Positions 13,457 through 28,027 of a DNA stretch of 64,000 bases are shown here, in pieces; the first letter of the stretch is position 1; every line of letters begins with the position of its first letter. The notes under the pieces are model-generated. The model was not told the origin of the DNA and searched no databases. It saw nothing but the letters and a program-made list of their open reading frames with translations. Source of the DNA: Melastoma dodecandrum (taxonomy: Eukaryota; Streptophyta; Magnoliopsida; Myrtales; Melastomataceae); the NCBI GenBank assembly GCA_029817715.1, contig JARUPY010000533.1, positions 2,004,001 through 2,068,000 on the forward strand, in the 5' to 3' direction. A program made the position numbers and the translations under genes.

Positions 13457-14002
13457 GGCGGGGAAACAGCGCGCAAGGAAGCGATGCAGTTGCCACCGTC
13501 TCCATCAACCGCCGCGCTTGCTTGCAAACCAGCTGATTGATTTTGTTGGGTTTGTTGGTTGGAAGAACAAAATCTGAACGGCCTTTGTACATAAAGCCCC
13601 GGCCTCCTGTTGACTCCTTGGCCCAACAACAGGCCCATTACTTCCTGGACGGGAGAAAAGGAGGATGGAATTTTTAAGCCGAAGTGTCTGTCAGTCAGTC
13701 GCTCGGGTAGGCCATGGTGTGCGCGTGTCCGGTCGACGGTGCTGGAGTCCCAGAGGATCGACGATTGAGTCCTGCGAAGCGAACTTCATGAGATTACGGT
13801 GTAACTACTGTTGGAGGGAAGCATCCCTACTAGATGCATTGATCAAGTTCAAGTCATTGGCCTTGCTAGTTGTGCTTTCATTGTTTCTGCAATTTTACAT
13901 GTGATTCCCAGTGGACCAATAAACGTGATCAAACACCTTCTCCTTCAAGGAATCTATATATGCTACTTGTTTGGAGCCTCTCCCTATGGGAATCAGTAGG
14001 AT
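13457..14002. promoter_or_regulatory. Divergent promoter between FeSOD and glycosyltransferase
   Basis: The two genes point away from each other, separated by 546 bases. Two GGCCCA site II elements lie close together at 13619-13637 (in ggcccaacaacaggcccat), about 165 bases upstream of the FeSOD start. Their position suggests they mainly serve the FeSOD gene, though sharing is possible. No other gene is seen. Confidence 0.5.
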
Positions 14003-15248
14003 ATGGTCCCTGGGAATAAAATTGCGGCCGCAACGCCCGCCCCGCACCATGACGAAGACAAACGAGTGGTCGCCAAATGCACTATGTATTGCGCCCATCA
14101 ATGTGCCGTTTTGTGCCTCTTCTTCTTCGGTCTCTTGTACGCGTTCACCAAGTGGATCCCTTCTGTGAATTACCCCCGTGACCGTCCTTCGGATGTAAGG
14201 TCGTCGATTCTCCTGTCGCTGTGTTGTGGTCATACCCTCTTATCACGCTGATTGCTTTTGTTTGGTTGCCTGATTCGCTAGAAGAGCGGATGGGTTGACG
14301 GCTACACGGATGTGCTTGGAAGGGCTCTGGCGGATGCCTCCACCATCAACAGGACACTTATCATCACCATGGTGAACAGGGCATATGTGGAAGGCGACAA
14401 GCCGATGCTAGATCTGTTCCTGGACTCGTTCTGGCTGGGTGAAGGCACCCGTCCATTGACCAACAACTTACTGATTGTGGCAGTGGACGCAACCTCCTTT
14501 GATCGCTGCAGGTTCCTCAGGCTTCACTGCTACTGGCTTGAACCTTTGACAGGGAACTTTGAGGGGGAGAAGCTGTATATGACCCGGGACTTCATCGAGT
14601 TGATGTGGAGGAGGACACGCTTTCTTCTGGATGTACTTCGGCGTGGCTACAACTTCATATTCACAGTGCGTGCACTCTCGACTTCCATTTCGTTCAGGTG
14701 ATTTAATGAACGCTGATCTTTCTTTGGTTGGCCGGCAGGACACCGACGTGATGTGGTTAAGGGATCCCTTGGCAGAACTAATCCCCGACGAAAGCATGGA
14801 TCTCCAGATCAGCGTGGACCACTTCAATGGCAACCAATGGTCCGCGAGGAATCCCGTAAACACGGGATTCTACATGATAAGATCAAACAGCAGGACAATC
14901 TCCCTGCTTCGGGAATGGTACGACAGGAGGAAATCCTCCGGGAGAGCCAAGGAACAGGATGTGCTGCAGCGGATGGTGAGGGAGGGCGCGCTCTGGAGGC
15001 TGGGCCTCAAGGTGAGGTTCCTGGACACAGTGCGCTTCAGCGGCTTCTGCCATGACAGCAAGGACATTAGCCGGGTAGCAACGGTCCACGCGAATTGCTG
15101 CCGCAGCATCGATGCCAAGCTCGCGGACCTGATGGCGGTGATCCATGACTGGAGGAAGTTCACAATCAAGTCGGCCGGTGGCAAAGGCGGCGCACTGGAG
15201 GGCTTCCGGTGGTCTAAACACGAGGCATGCTGGAAATCATGGCACTAA
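14003..15248 (+). CDS. Golgi type II nucleotide-sugar transferase (GT77-like, DUF271)
   Basis: The protein has 361 residues from exons 14003-14194, 14282-14665 and 14739-15248, all phase 0. A single hydrophobic segment near residues 34-50 (CAVLCLFFFGLLYAF) after a short basic cytoplasmic end gives a type II Golgi topology. The luminal part contains the metal-binding DxD motif in DTDVMWLRDPL and the blocks NPVNTGFYMIRSN and EQDVLQRM, which are the signature of the plant nucleotide-diphospho-sugar transferase family that includes At4g15970. That family is related to GT77 arabinosyl- and xylosyltransferases of the cell wall. The acceptor and sugar cannot be told from sequence. A shadow frame extends upstream of the start, but only the chosen ATG gives the normal short tail before the membrane segment. 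Confidence 0.88.
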
Positions 15249-15545
15249 TGGGAAGGAATAGAATCAGGGGGTCCATATCCTCCGCTAAATGAAACGGCAG
15301 GCCCACCCAAAACGATGCGGATAGGAGATTGATTTTCTTCTTACCGGAAACAGAACAAGGAAAAGCAAAATTGTAATTTGGACATCAATGGAGTCAATCG
15401 TCGTGTTACCGAATCGAATGAGAATCGCAATTATAGAAGGGAAAAAAACCCGACAACGTTAAAACGGTACCCTAAAAGAAACAAAAGCAAGCCCCAGTTC
15501 GCCCGGCCATCCCCCTCCGATCCGGCCGGTCAACGAATCACGCTA

Positions 15546-18074
15546 ATGGACGAAGAGGAGGCGCAGGAGCACGAGGTGTACGGCGGCGAAATCCCCGACG
15601 AAGGGGACGCCGACATGTCCTCCGCTGCGGATCTCGATTACTACGACGAGGAGCCCCTTCCCAGCAGCTCCGGCTCCAAGGTTCTTGATTCCCTCCTCAC
15701 CCCCTCCCCCTCCCTCTTTCGTGGTTTTCGTGTTGCTTCTGCTTTTGATTTTCTAATTGTTTCCGCTGCTGATTAGGAGCTGGAGGACATGAAGAAGAGG
15801 CTTACGGAAATCGAAGAGGAGGCCGGCGCCCTCCGCGAATTGCAGGCCAAGGTTGAGAAGGAGATGGGATCTACCCCAGGTCTTTACCTTACTTTCTTCC
15901 TGAATTCCCCTCCCGACTTGCGTTTATCTCTTCTCTACCTCCCAAATTTGTTCTTGCCTGTGTGCATCTTTGCTGTATATCTCTGAGTGATGTGTTTTCT
16001 TGTTTGAGGTTTTGATTCTTCCTGGGCTTAGATACTAGTCTTGTGCATTCCCCGTGGCAATTTCATTGTATGATCCGTGTTGACCGTAAGACCTTTTAAT
16101 GGAGTACATCTGGACTACAAATCCCAGTATGTGTCTTTGATCACCAGGGATTGTTATTTCTTCCATTGAAAATTGGCGCCAACCATTTGTTAGAGATAAA
16201 CTTGACTTGGGTAGGAGGTACCTTGCCTATCTTTCGGTGGGAGATATACTTAAAACTCACCGTATTGGCGCCACGTAAGCACACGATAGTTGTCAATGAA
16301 AGTGAAATTAGTAAATGCTTACGTGGCGCTGGTCACAAAATTCTATCCATTTGGGTAGGCATATAAAAGCTTGTGATGCACGAAAAGTTGGCAGTTCTTC
16401 ATTATGCTATGAATTGCCAAAATCGTTTCCGACAAAGAGTTTATTATATAATGTCCTGCTGTATACTATTATCTGTTGCTTCGCCCTTTTTCCGCGCAAT
16501 TTATTTATAATTATTTTTAAATGGTTTCTGAGACTAAAAGTTTGGGATCTACAGATTCCTCCAATATGTCTGCAACATTGGCGGAGAAGGAGGAGGTTGA
16601 CGCTAGATCCATCTACGTGGGTAATGTGAGTAATTCATTACCTCCCCTCCGTACATCTTATGCAATTACTTAACCATGGGCTCCGGCATGCTTTATTTAG
16701 CGTTTGGTGACTGGATGAACAACTACTTGAAGCATGAAAAGCATTTACCTGCATAGGGTTATATATGTGTATGTGCATCCTCCGCCTATCCTTCTGTACA
16801 GATTTGGGAAGCAATTTTATTGTTTTGCATTGTCATAACCATAAAGTTACTCCTTTCTCGACATATTGTTCATAGGTTTGAGTTGAAGAAGTAATATCTT
16901 TGCGTTAGTAAGGTAGGTATGCGGATGCATACACATATACCCCTCCTCGTCCTACCAATGCACTAGGCAGAAGTGCTCTGCGTATTGTGGGCACAGGACC
17001 TGGCATCTTCTGCTGGGGTCTCTTCTGTTAATGTCAATTGCATAAAGAGGTAGCATACTTCATTGGTAATTGTCTAATTGACGATCTCCTTATATTACAC
17101 TGGATGGCATCAAACTTCAGGTAGACTATGCCTGCACACCTGAGGAAGTTCAACAGCATTTCCAATCTTGTGGTACAGTCAATCGAGTTACCATTCTCAC
17201 TGACAAGTATGGTCAACCGAAAGGATTTGCTTATGTTGAGTTTGTGGAAGTTGATGCTGTTCAAAATGCTGTATTGTTGAATGAAACCGAGCTTCACGGC
17301 CGTCCACTGAAGGTATGTGAACATATTTGTGCATGGGTAATTAGAGCTTTCATACATTTGTTGATGAGGATTTTCGGTTCTTCTAATTGACAGGTTTCTG
17401 CAAAGCGAACAAATATACCTGGAATGAAGCAATATAGGGGTAGGCGACCTGGTCCATTCTCCGGCTTCCGATCCCGAAGGCCATTTATTCCTTATGCCCC
17501 TGTGTATCCACCATATGGTTATGGGTAAGTAACTTTTATTGATAGGTTGTGCATGCTAGGCCTTATTTTATAAACTCACTAGTGGAGCGGTTCTTGTCCT
17601 TTTGCCCTTCCACGAAGAAGGCCCTACTGTATTTGTAGAGAAGAAATTGTTCTCTGCTTGTGTTTTCTTATTGAAGGAGCGTAATAATTGTTATTTTAAA
17701 GAGGTGGTGGTTTGGCATGGCTAAATCTTTTGTATATAAGTGAGATAAATGCTTCTTGGCCTGCTACTTGGCATGGACCTGCCCTTTGGTAAAATAAATC
17801 CATTATCACGAAATACAAAAAATGGAGATGAGAGTAGCACGATGCTTCTCTCAGATTTATGCAAATGACATAAATTGTTACATTTACAGTTGACTCTTGA
17901 TATATGTTTCTTTTAAAACTTGTCAAAAGCTGCCTGCTTGAGTGATTTCCTGTTGCTTTACTTAGGTTGTAGACTAGCTAAGTGTGAAGATATCTTCCCG
18001 CGAACTGACAGTGCTTCTCTTTTAACAGACGAGTCCCGAGGTTCAGGCGGCCGATGCGATACAGACCGTATTGA
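15546..18074 (+). CDS. PABN1: Nuclear polyadenylate-binding protein (PABPN1-like)
   Basis: This 225-residue protein stimulates poly(A) polymerase and controls tail length in the nucleus. Exons are 15546-15680, 15777-15879, 16555-16625, 17121-17312, 17394-17524 and 18029-18074. The order of parts is typical: an acidic N terminus ([14 protein letters not shown]), a short coiled coil ([20 protein letters not shown]), a single RRM with RNP2 as RSIYVGN and RNP1 as KGFAYVEF, and an arginine-rich C terminus ending RRPMRYRPY. An in-frame ATG at 15378 would add 56 residues of low-complexity sequence. I prefer 15546 because it matches family N termini. The last coding exon is only 46 bases. Confidence 0.94.
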
Positions 18075-21216
<3,142 letters not shown>

Positions 21217-21500
21217 AACCACAACCATAATCAGCAGCCAGTGCTGTTAGTAGAATTACGTGGTCATCCCTCATGAGAATTCCATTTTGTACGAGGCAGA
21301 CAGACAGAGAGTGTTTTCTGTTTTTGGGGAGGATTTAGGAGGAAGCTCGCTCATTGAAGCTTTCGAGATATTGGGATTATGAATTGGATTGAGTGCTGGT
21401 AATAAATAATATATTATCATAATTTAAAACAAAGAGGATAATATAACGAAATTGCAGGGGGTCTGTCCTTTTCATTTTCTCTTCCCACTCCATCTGCTCG

Positions 21501-21504
<4 letters not shown>

Positions 21505-21535
<31 letters not shown>
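21505..21535. repeat. (GA)n microsatellite in leader of TMEM135-like gene
   Basis: About fifteen GA units lie some 40 bases upstream of the start codon at 21572. Read in frame they would encode an Arg-Glu run if an upstream ATG at 21452 were used. This is more likely a leader microsatellite. Confidence 0.85.
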
Positions 21536-21538
<3 letters not shown>

Positions 21539-21571
21539 GATGCAATTGCCATTCGCCTGCGAAGTCTACAA

Positions 21572-24506
21572 ATGCGATCTACCTCCGGCTCCGACTCCGA
21601 CTTGCCTCGGGTTCCACCTCCTTCCATGACGATACCTCATGGCCAAGAGCGAGACAGCTCCGAAGCCAGACTCCGCCTTATGGAGGCCGAGGATCGACTC
21701 CGGGAGGCCATCGAGGAGCTCCAGCGTCGCCAGAGGAACGCCGCCGCTTGCGGTTCCCACCCCCTCTCCCCTCCCTGCCACCATTCCCCCGACGATTCCT
21801 GCGTCGCCAATGCCATCGGCAACCTCTGCCAGAGCTTCCTCCTCTCGTACGGCGTTAGGGTCGGCATCGGCATCCTCCTTAGGGCTTTCAAGCTCGCCAG
21901 GCGTCAGTCTTATTCTTCTCTTCTCGATCTCAAGGTGAACCCTCCCCCACCCCCCTCTCTAAACTCAGAATTAGGGATACGATCTGCTTCTCGGGAAACT
22001 TGGAAAAGGACGTAACTGATTAGACGGGAAATGCACCAGCCGTGCATGCTACCTCTTCTGATTCATTCGCGTTGACTCAGCTGAGAACTACGCGCATATC
22101 AGGCTCCTCTGTTCTGTGATATGAAATAAATGTAGCTGTTAGCTTTTAGGATCTTTCTCCAGATTGGACCCCTGGTCTCTTCTTCCCCATATTAATTTGT
22201 CCGTGTTGGCTTTTCCGAAGGGCATAGTGTTGCAAGTTATGGCATGCTACTGTTTATGGTCTCCCATTTTCAGCTGGAACAGGAATTACTTTGTTTGGAT
22301 GATCATTCTTCAGACTCATGTCGTGTTTTGGCACTGCCTTGAAGTTGAGACAGTTGATTGGCTACTTAGGTCCATTTAAAGGCTGCCATAACATATTAAT
22401 ATGCATGTTCTTTCTTTCAGCAATTGGTGTCGGAGACAGACCTGATTGTGAGAGAAGAAGCATGTCGCATTGGCTTACTTTTTGGTGGTTTCACTGGATC
22501 ATATCATGCGCTTCGTTGTTTGTTGAGAAAGTTGAGAAAGAAAGAGACGCCATTGAATGTGTAAGTGTACCTTTCAACTTCCAATGTCTTTCATGTTTTA
22601 AGACTTCCAAAACGCTTAGAAAATGTGACTTCGGAATGCCAATTTATTTGTCATGACATTGTTTAAGGGGATGGTGGAACAGAGTTTTATCAGGTTCAGT
22701 TGCGGGCTTATCTATTCTAGCATTAGATGATTCAAGCCGGAGGCGTACTCTGGCCCTCTATCTTCTGGCTAGGTTAGCTCAAGTATGTATTGCCATTGCA
22801 ATACACTATGCTATTATGTCTCTGTTACAAATGATTCTTTTTTCTGTCACAAACTAGTGCTGCATGGCCATCATGTATTGTTTTCTCGTCATCAGTGTGC
22901 TTATAATTCTGCGAAGTCGAAGAATAAATTTCATCTATGGGGAAGCCACTGGAGACATGGTGATTCTTTGCTTTTTGCCTTAGCATGTGCGCAGGTATTG
23001 TGATCCCTGCTAGAATGTTGAGATTAATTTGTCAGATCATGGGATGTAGCCTCTTGCTTTACCTTTTCAGGTCATGTACGCCTTCGTGATGCGGCCCGAG
23101 AGCTTGCCGAAATCTTACCAAGACTTTATTCAGAAGACTGGCCCTGTTTCTCAAAATGTATATAAGGCTGTGAGGGATAACTGCAGGGGCTTACCATTGG
23201 ATGTCGCGTCATTATCCTTGCATATTTCTTCCATGGGAAACCCTGATATTTTGAAGTTGGGGCAGTATCCTCCAATAATTCCATGCTCCATCATCCATCC
23301 AGACACAAAGTCCTGCTTGGCTCACAATGCTAATGCAACTTCAGCTACATTTAAGAAAACATTTCCACTTTACTTCTCATTGACTTTCGTTCCCTTTGTT
23401 GTGTTGCATCTGCAGAAGGTTGGCTACTCTCTAACCCTTTTATTGGGTCGATTTGTGACTTAGATATATGAGTCCACCAGATGTTGGTTGCTTTGTTAAG
23501 ATCTATTGAGTGCCATCTCTTAACGTGTGTCTACATTACTTGAGTAGCTACCTTTTGATCGATCGTGCCTCCATTTAACATATTCTTCTGAGTAGGAGAT
23601 TTTCACCTTTTTCTGATTACGTGACCTCTGCAATGTTTAGTTTATGGGAGCTCCTGCTCGTACCTGTTGGTTGGCTCTTAGAGGTGCTGTCCGCTCAACA
23701 GCATTCTTATCTGCATTTGTTGGAATATTTCAGGTTAGCCTCATGCAGTTGGTTACACTTATATCTGCACAGAGGGTGACAATCTTTTTCCCTGATGATT
23801 ATGAATTGATGACAGGGAGTAATATGCTTGCATAGAAAGGTTGCATCCAAGGATCATAAACTTGTATACTGGATTGCTGGGGGTCTTTCGGCTCTTTCTG
23901 TTCTTCTAGAGAAAAAGTCGAGACGTAGTGAACTGGCTTTATATGTTCTCCCTCGAGCAGGAGATTCTCTATGGTATATATTAGTGAACCGCCACCTGCT
24001 TCCAAACATAAAGAATGCAGAGGTACTACACTTTACTGTGACATCTGAAAACAAAGTCGTAACGAACTTCGTAATATGTAGGACATTGATGGGAAAAATG
24101 CTTTTGTCATGCTGATGTCTAGTTTTTTCCTCTCTCACTTGAACTTCTTGTGTGATGCATATTTTGAGTTACCCTCATTTCATCTAATTTCAACTTACCG
24201 ATGATGATATTTATGGCCTCTTATTTCTTCTAAATATTGCAGGTGGCTATGTTTTGTGCGTGTATGGGAGGAATAATGTACTATTTGGAACACGAGCCTG
24301 AAACAATGGCTCCATTCTTGAGGGGCCTGATTCGCCGGTTTCTAGCCAGCACAATCAGCAATCCAGGCCTTCTATCTAGTAGGAGCGCTTCCTATGCTTA
24401 CTTGCATACTCTGGATGCAATGCAGAAGCCCAAGCTACACGGGAATAGCGACGGTGAAGCCACCTCTATGGAGAAGTATAATCTTGAATCCATACAGGGG
24501 CTGTGA
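21572..24506 (+). CDS. TMEM135-like multi-span membrane protein
   Basis: The protein has 542 residues and resembles the TMEM135/Tim17-related family, whose plant members are annotated as mitochondrial or peroxisomal membrane proteins. Exons are 21572-21934, 22421-22560, 22668-22782, 22896-22994, 23071-23418, 23641-23733, 23816-24022 and 24243-24506. The donor at 22561 (gtaagt) rather than 22559 keeps the phase. The N terminus is hydrophilic with a predicted coiled coil (MEAEDRLREAIEELQRRQRN). Hydrophobic segments include VRVGIGILLRAF, VLSGSVAGLSIL, TFPLYFSLTFVPFVVLHL, and AFLSAFVGIFQGVICL. A central cysteine and histidine motif (IIPCSIIHPDTKSC) is a family hallmark. Animal TMEM135 affects mitochondrial dynamics; the plant role is not established. 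Every intron has GT-AG ends. Confidence 0.87.
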
Positions 24507-24811
24507 ACTCTTCCATGCTGGGCGTGTTTCATTGTTATATTTTAGTAAAATAAGATGGTAGCTCACTCGACGGCAACACCTGCCTAGAGAAGATAGATTC
24601 CTTAAGCAGTGGATGGCAAAGGTTGGCAGGTGCCATTGTTATCCACCCCCCAAAAGTAAATAACATTTTGGGGGCGTGTTTGATGGAAATTTTTAGTTAC
24701 AATCCGTCTGAAATCCTCGTTCTTGTAACTGTGAGAGATTTGACATTCTTTTGGAGAAAGCTTTTAAGTATTAGTCATGCGAAGAGAGCAGGGGAGATGG
24801 AAACGCAATGC
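24507..24811. other. Convergent 3' region
   Basis: This is the short spacer between the TMEM135-like stop codon and the end of the USB1-like remnant on the other strand. It probably carries 3' UTR sequence; no gene is seen. Confidence 0.5.
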
Positions 24812-25895
24812 TCAGCTGTCCGGAGGCTTACATATCTTGGACATCTTGTTACCAATCTTACACTCGATCCCCCTGAAATTACAGCTCAAGACAGGAACGT
24901 TCGACGACCCCGAAATGATTCGTCTCAGTTTGTTCTCTTTGACGACCTTGTCGATGGATTCCCTGGCATCGTCCGCCTCCCAAGCCAAGGATATGTGAGG
25001 TCGAGGATCCTGTCGGGCATAGTTGCTGAGGCATGTGGCACTGGTTCGGAGCACTCCAAGGATATGTCATCCATCAAGAATGGCAGGGAGGGACAGCAAA
25101 CTACATTGTAGAACTCTGGAAGGTTGTGTAGCCTGTACATCTCGTTCACACCCTCAATCTGCTTCTTTATCTTTTCATTCCATCAGAAACAGGGAGTGAT
25201 TTCCGTCCCCTGAAGGATAGCAGATCGGGGATGCAGTCCAGGAGCAGAATCGACATGCTGAAACTTACCTTGCTCAACCCTCTCGCGGTAACCTCAAGGG
25301 ATTGAAAGTCGCGGGTGCGTTCGTTGTTGACGAAGAGCTGCCACTCACTGAATTCGATCCAGTAGCTGCAACTTTCCCTCGTTAAAGAGTGAATGTGACC
25401 AGAATAGGGATGAAACTCGGAAGAAGCTTAAAAGAGGAGAGACCTCTTGGGGGGTTGGAGCTTCTGTCGGAGCATGGGCTGACGTGGAACTCTCTGTCGA
25501 TCCCTTTCTGATGGGGGCCTCTGATCATCCCTCACTGGGGACTCCAGGAGCAGGTGGAAGTCCACCACGCAGAGTCCAGGCACGACATAGGATGCCCTCT
25601 TCAGGAGGGTGGCGATCTCCCTCCGAGGTGGACCCCTTACCTGAACTGCGCCAAACCCATCGAACCGAATGGAATTAAAAAACTGTCTAGGTGGATGAAG
25701 GGAAGGGAAATGGAGGGATGCAAACGTGGAGGGAGTGGTTGCCCTGGACGTGGGGGAAGCTCCTCACGCGGCTTGGCCAAGGGTCATCGGTTCCCGAAGG
25801 AGAGAGGAGGGACAGAGGCGGAGGCGGCAACTGACTGGGCTTCGTTCCCTCTGAATGTCGTCTCCGACGCCATAGGACGCTATCAGGGCATCCAT
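24812..25895 (-). pseudogene. USB1: USB1-type U6 snRNA phosphodiesterase, probably broken
   Basis: Blocks of a plant USB1 (a 2H phosphoesterase that trims the 3' end of U6 snRNA) occur in order on the minus strand. They are MDALIASYGVGDD (from 25895), SQLPPPPLSLLSPS, RVRSFPHVQGNHSLHV, RREIATLLKRASYVVPGLCVVDF, REFHVS, MLRQKLQPPK, YWIEFSEWQLFVNNERTRDF, QIEGVNEMYRLHNLPEFYN and DPRPHISLAWE. The last runs to a normal C-terminal CKIGNKMSKICK and stop. Three breaks stand out. The N terminus and the proline-rich block are in different frames with no room for an intron. VVDF and REFHVS are also in different frames. Between HVS and MLRQ about 17 residues usually containing LxRTVxIRxHQI are missing. Introns in the second half look normal. 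The second HxS motif (HISLAW) is intact. A sequencing error could explain one shift but not all three changes. Confidence 0.72.
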
Positions 25896-28027
25896 CTCTC
25901 CCTTCCAACGCGTAACGAAGACAAAACGGGTTTTAGCTTTTGGGGCTTGAATTCGGAGGGCCCTTGAGACACGTCCGACTAGTATTGGAAGGAAAATCAA
26001 AGACAGAAGTAGAAGTATGCAAAAGATGACGCCGCCATGGAGCTTTGTTCCATGGAGTTTTATTCTCGAGTTCGGTTTTCAAAATAACTGAATGGAAAGG
26101 GGCCGGGACAGAGAGTGGGGCGGTGTCAGGAAAGGGTACAGGGAGACAGACAGAGAGGGAACGTGAGGAGAGGAGACGGAAAATAACTCAAGTTTCAAGG
26201 AAGAGTAAGACCCTCTTTTGTTTACACGAAATACGGATCTTTTTCTGTTTTAGAAAACAAGAAATGAAAACGTTAAAAACTGTTTTTCTCTTAAAATTTA
26301 GAAAATTATTTTTTGTTTTTTTTTTTAACAAATATGTTTTTTTATTTCCATAGAAAACGGCTTTCTATCAAACAGGCATAAACTTTCAGTTCTCTCAATT
26401 CTTGACTAGTTGAATTAATAAAAAGGTAAATGGAAGGTAAATTTGGTCATGAATACTCATTTTTTAATGGAAATTTATTATTTATTTTATGTTTCTAGAT
26501 AAAATAACAAAAGTCAAGCAACATTTTTATTTTTCTAATCTTCTAGTATAAATCACTTTCAGAATTTCGAATGTAATAATTAGAATATACATTTAAGCTA
26601 TTAAGATATTTGAGTGGTATTACACTTATATTGATAGTGAAATAAAAGACTTCCAGTGCTAATACGTTAATTGTTAAAATAAATATTTATGGCAAGTAGC
26701 GGAGATGATTATTCTATATTTCAATTTTTTGTTTTTATTTGAACACAATAAGAGAGTATCTTACACGTATTCGAGAAGTATGATACAAGTATTCGTGTAT
26801 CGGAAGATGAACCTAAAATGAAGTATTTGTGCATGGTTCGATTTATGAATATCATTCAATTTCGATTTGATTCTTCTCTTTGGAAAATTACAATGACAAA
26901 CAAACCAAATAAAAAATTTTGGTATATTCAATAATGACAGTTGTGCACGTAATATATAAATTAAAATACTTCTATGAATTATTAATGGATATGAAATTTA
27001 TAAATTATTTAACATATTACTAATTTGAAAACATTCATACGTGTCCGAGTCGTATACGTGTCTTAACTTTTTGAAGTTTAGACGGATGCAATATCTCCGA
27101 CTAGGTGCAAAGTATGTTGGACATTTTAATGTCAATAGTGAACATAATGGTTGGTGTGGCTACACCAGATTTCAGTGTTGCCACACCGAGGAGTTATTTT
27201 TTAATAGAATGATTGATATGGCCACACCAGACTTCGGTGGGGCCATACAAGGATATATGGGCCACAGCAGGGCGTCATTTGTTCATAGAAACATTAGTAT
27301 GGCCACACAAGATTTCAGTGTGCCACACCGACTAACGAACAAATTGACAAAAAAATGATTTGAGTAGATCACATTGTTGAATGAATGAAGTGTTATTTGA
27401 ATGATTGTGTATATTCATAGAAAACAACTAAAGATAACCATTGGGAATTGGAGACAGTTATCGTTGAGGTAACATAACCATTGATATTTGAAGTTCGCAC
27501 CCTTTGACGAACAACTATGACTATTTGTTTTCAAGGAGTTGTTTCATGAAGAAAATGTTCTCTTGTTTAGACATGAATCTTCGTAAAATGACATGTCTCA
27601 TCCTAATATCTATGTATCTATTTAAGACATAATACTTGTGAAGGAATGTAACCTTGCTTCAAAATATCTAAACACCATCTTCCCATTGAGATTTCTTGTT
27701 TGAATACTCGATTTTGCAGAATCATGTGTTAGTGATCTTCGTTACTCTTGGAGGGATATTCATGCTACTTCCCCGACTGCAATTTCATAGTGGAGGTGAA
27801 AAATTCCTTAAAGAGAGTGCACTTGCATGGTGAAGATCTTTGCTTGTTTGTCTAGATCGCGTCCGCTCTCGTGGTTTGGAATTGTAGCTTTCCCACCGGG
27901 TAGTGAAGAAGTTACCCAACAAAGCAAACTATGGGTTGATGTTGTTCCTAAGTTCAACCCGCTTACATACTTATAGAAAAACTATGAAGCCTTTAGGGGT
28001 GGGGGGTGGTCAGCTTTGAGCTATTTC
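25896..28027. other. AT-rich spacer with degenerate repeats
   Basis: This 2.1 kb stretch is AT-rich and shows no convincing gene. Three related units around 27160, 27224 and 27305 share the core acaccagatttcag with flanking ccacaccg, which looks like a decayed tandem repeat or transposon remnant. No terminal repeats or transposase could be recognised. Confidence 0.55.
27100..27340. repeat. Degenerate tandem repeat, period about 65-80 bases
   Basis: Three copies of a motif resembling tatggccacaccagattt, each followed by a GTG-rich stretch and cacacc, occur with cores at 27161, 27224 and 27305. Copy similarity is visible by eye but spacing is uneven. Confidence 0.55.

Noticed and set aside
15378..15545. 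Upstream start for the nuclear poly(A)-binding protein
   Set aside because: The added 56 residues are low-complexity and unlike the family; the ATG at 15546 gives the normal acidic N terminus.
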